From Symsagittifera roscoffensis (lineage: Eukaryota > Xenacoelomorpha > Acoela > Convolutidae), in contig NC_087066.1 in NCBI RefSeq assembly GCF_963678635.1, positions 41,561,338-41,625,337 of the forward strand: DNA of 64,000 bases, in the 5' to 3' direction. Position 1 is the first letter of the stretch. Every line of letters starts with the position of its first letter. Below are positions 62,345-64,000 of the stretch, one piece after another. The translations under genes and the position numbers were made by a program. The notes below the pieces were generated by a model. It made no database searches. It saw only the letters and a program-made list of their open reading frames with translations, and had not been told where the DNA came from.

Positions 62345-63988
62345 ATGTGAGACAGAAACCCGTGTTAAAAAATGCAATACCAGCTTCAGTGCAGGATGAT
62401 GGATCAAAAAAGGAAGTTTTGTCAAAATTCTTTTCAACAGTCTTCACACACGAACCACCAGGAGAATGGAAGATTCCAGAATTGGATATCACCGATCCAA
62501 TAAAAGACTTGGAAATAACAGAGCATTTGGTGAAAGAGCAACTAGACTCACTCAATACATCAAAACCTCCAGGGCCCGACGACGTTCAACCGAAACTACT
62601 AATTGAAAAAAAAAGATTTCCTGACTCAAATTCTAACAAAAATAACAAATAAATCTTGGGTCGAAACGAAGCTAGCTGAAGTTTGGAAACTTGCTGACAT
62701 TGCCTCTAGCTTCAAAAAAAGGAAAAAAAATCGTTAGCTGACATTTATCGTCCAGTACGCTTAACATCAATAGTTTGTAAAATATTAGAGAAACTAATTA
62801 GAGCCTATCCTAAAGAACATCTAGAAAAAAACGAAATTCTTGTAAATGAACAGTTTGGTTTCCTGCCCGGTAGATCATTAGAATTTCAACTACTGAGAGT
62901 GCTGAATGATTTCACAAAAACAGTAGATAGTCGCCGAGAAACGGATGTTATATTTTTGGATTTCAAGAAATCGTTTCACTGGGTTCCGCACAAAAGACTG
63001 ATAGGAATCCTAAAAAAAAGGAAAAACACTAGGCTGGATCAACGAATTTTTATTAACAAGACCACAAAGAGTTGTGATAAACGACAGTAGATCTGAATTG
63101 AAAGATGTTCTGAGTGGGATTCCCCAGGGATCTGTACTGAGATTTTTTTTTTGTTTATAAAATATTTATTTTCATTGACACACAGTCAAATCAAAATTTT
63201 CTTTATTTGCAGACGATACAAAACTATACAGACGTTGAATTCTTGGAAGAAGATCTAGGAAAACTGGAAGAAAGGTCGAAAAATAGTCTTTTGCATTTTA
63301 ATAAAGATAAATGTGTACATATGAAAATCTCAAATCGAAGATCAAATTGTGAAACTTTACGATAAACGGTAAGAGAAGAAAAAGACCTTGCAGTGATCAT
63401 CGAAAGTAAACTTTTCTCTGACTCTCATATCTTTGCATAAGTTAAAAAGGCAAATTCTATCATTGCAGACTTTAAAGAAACCTTCATTAAAATGACCTTA
63501 CCTGTGTTTTTGAATGATTAAAAAGGCCTCATAAGGTCTCAATTGAAGTTCTGTAATCAAGCCTGGTACCCGCGATTGAAGAAAAACACAAGGTTAAACG
63601 AAAATGTGCAACGACGAGCGACACGATTGGTACAAGGGCTGCAGACACTAAGCTACAATGAAAGGTTAAGGAAACTCAACCTACCGTCACTTGAATACCG
63701 CAGAGGGCGAGGAACCATGATCGGAATGTTCAAAATAGGTTACAACCGTTATGACCCAAAAGCTACAAAAGGCATGTTCGAATTGAATAATCGTGACAAG
63801 GACAAATGACAAGAAAGTGATAAGCAAGAACTTAGAATTGCGGAAAAACTTTTTTTAACCATTAGATCAGCTACATATTGGAATATGTTGCCAGGAGAAG
63901 TAATTGGCTCGAAGACCTCGAACGCTTTCAAGAACAACCTGTACAAATATTGGAAGAAAAGCGGAATTAATAAATTTGAGACGAATTA
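62345..63988 (+). mobile_element. CR1/Jockey-type LINE ORF2 relic (reverse transcriptase)
   Basis: RT blocks in order across three frames: LDSLNTSKPPGPDDVQPKLL (62,540), DIYRPVRLTSIVCKILEKLI (62,740), EQFGFLPGRSLEFQLLRVLN, VIFLDFKKSFHWVPHKRLIG (the catalytic Asp of the F-D-V block is His), LSGIPQGSVL (63,110), FADDTKLYRR-like (63,208), then the C-terminal CNQAWYPRLKK, VQRRATRLVQGLQTLSYNERL (63,607) and WNMLPGEV ... FKNNLYKYWKK with TAA at 63986-63988. A 5' part with endonuclease is absent. Many frameshifts and stops, so dead. Confidence 0.85.
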
Positions 63989-64000
63989 ATCGAAAAGGAG

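Overview
The window is A+T-rich animal (invertebrate-looking) genomic DNA. Genes are spliced, with tttttcag-type acceptors, intergenic space is large, and there are many decayed transposable elements of metazoan type: LTR/errantivirus-like, Penelope-like, CR1/Jockey-like LINE, hAT-derived and foldback MITEs. Nothing seen fixes the species.

Layout. About 1-3.5 kb holds no recognisable gene but has one foldback repeat. A split gene on + (about 3.54-9.72 kb) encodes the transmembrane half of a Methuselah-like (class B/adhesion-type) GPCR. Its last three coding exons have phase-matching junctions; its N-terminal exons were not found. Between 9.8 and 16.8 kb there are hAT-type MITEs, two tRNA-like relics and otherwise unannotatable DNA. 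At 16.87-18.38 kb a single long exon encodes an orphan multi-pass membrane protein with a long acidic cytosolic tail. From 18.4 to 22.9 kb there are dispersed inverted-terminal repeats. A three-exon AQP1/AQP4-like aquaporin lies on the minus strand (22,944-25,392). It is intact, and both of its internal introns appear to use GC rather than GT donors with the same GCTAGYAGATTT start.

The main feature is an 18.8-kb, very young LTR retroelement at 26,910-45,718. It has 410-bp LTRs differing at 2 positions, TG..CA ends and a 4-bp CTAG target duplication. It carries a Ty3/gypsy-type gag-protease-RT reading frame, RNase H, integrase with a GPY/F module, and a large envelope glycoprotein whose C-terminal half resembles class III (gB-like) fusogens. 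It also carries several ORFs I cannot name: a basic leader ORF, two small hydrophobic ORFs, a 381-codon open frame with no ATG, and a 0.6-kilocodon ORF after env. Consecutive ORFs are chained by ATGA or short overlaps, each step a -1 frame change. Several in-frame stops and frame changes interrupt the coding regions.

From 45.7 to 53 kb there is unannotated DNA with hAT MITE copies and a pair of related 240-bp segments. From 54 to 59.7 kb lie two and a half decayed Penelope-like elements (RT with an inserted zinc-finger region, GIY-YIG endonuclease), the first truncated where the second begins. The window ends in a decayed CR1/Jockey-type LINE (62.3-64.0 kb). The host genes show no functional linkage to one another. 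The retroelement ORFs together would form one virus-like replication unit: capsid, enzymes, glycoprotein and accessory membrane proteins.
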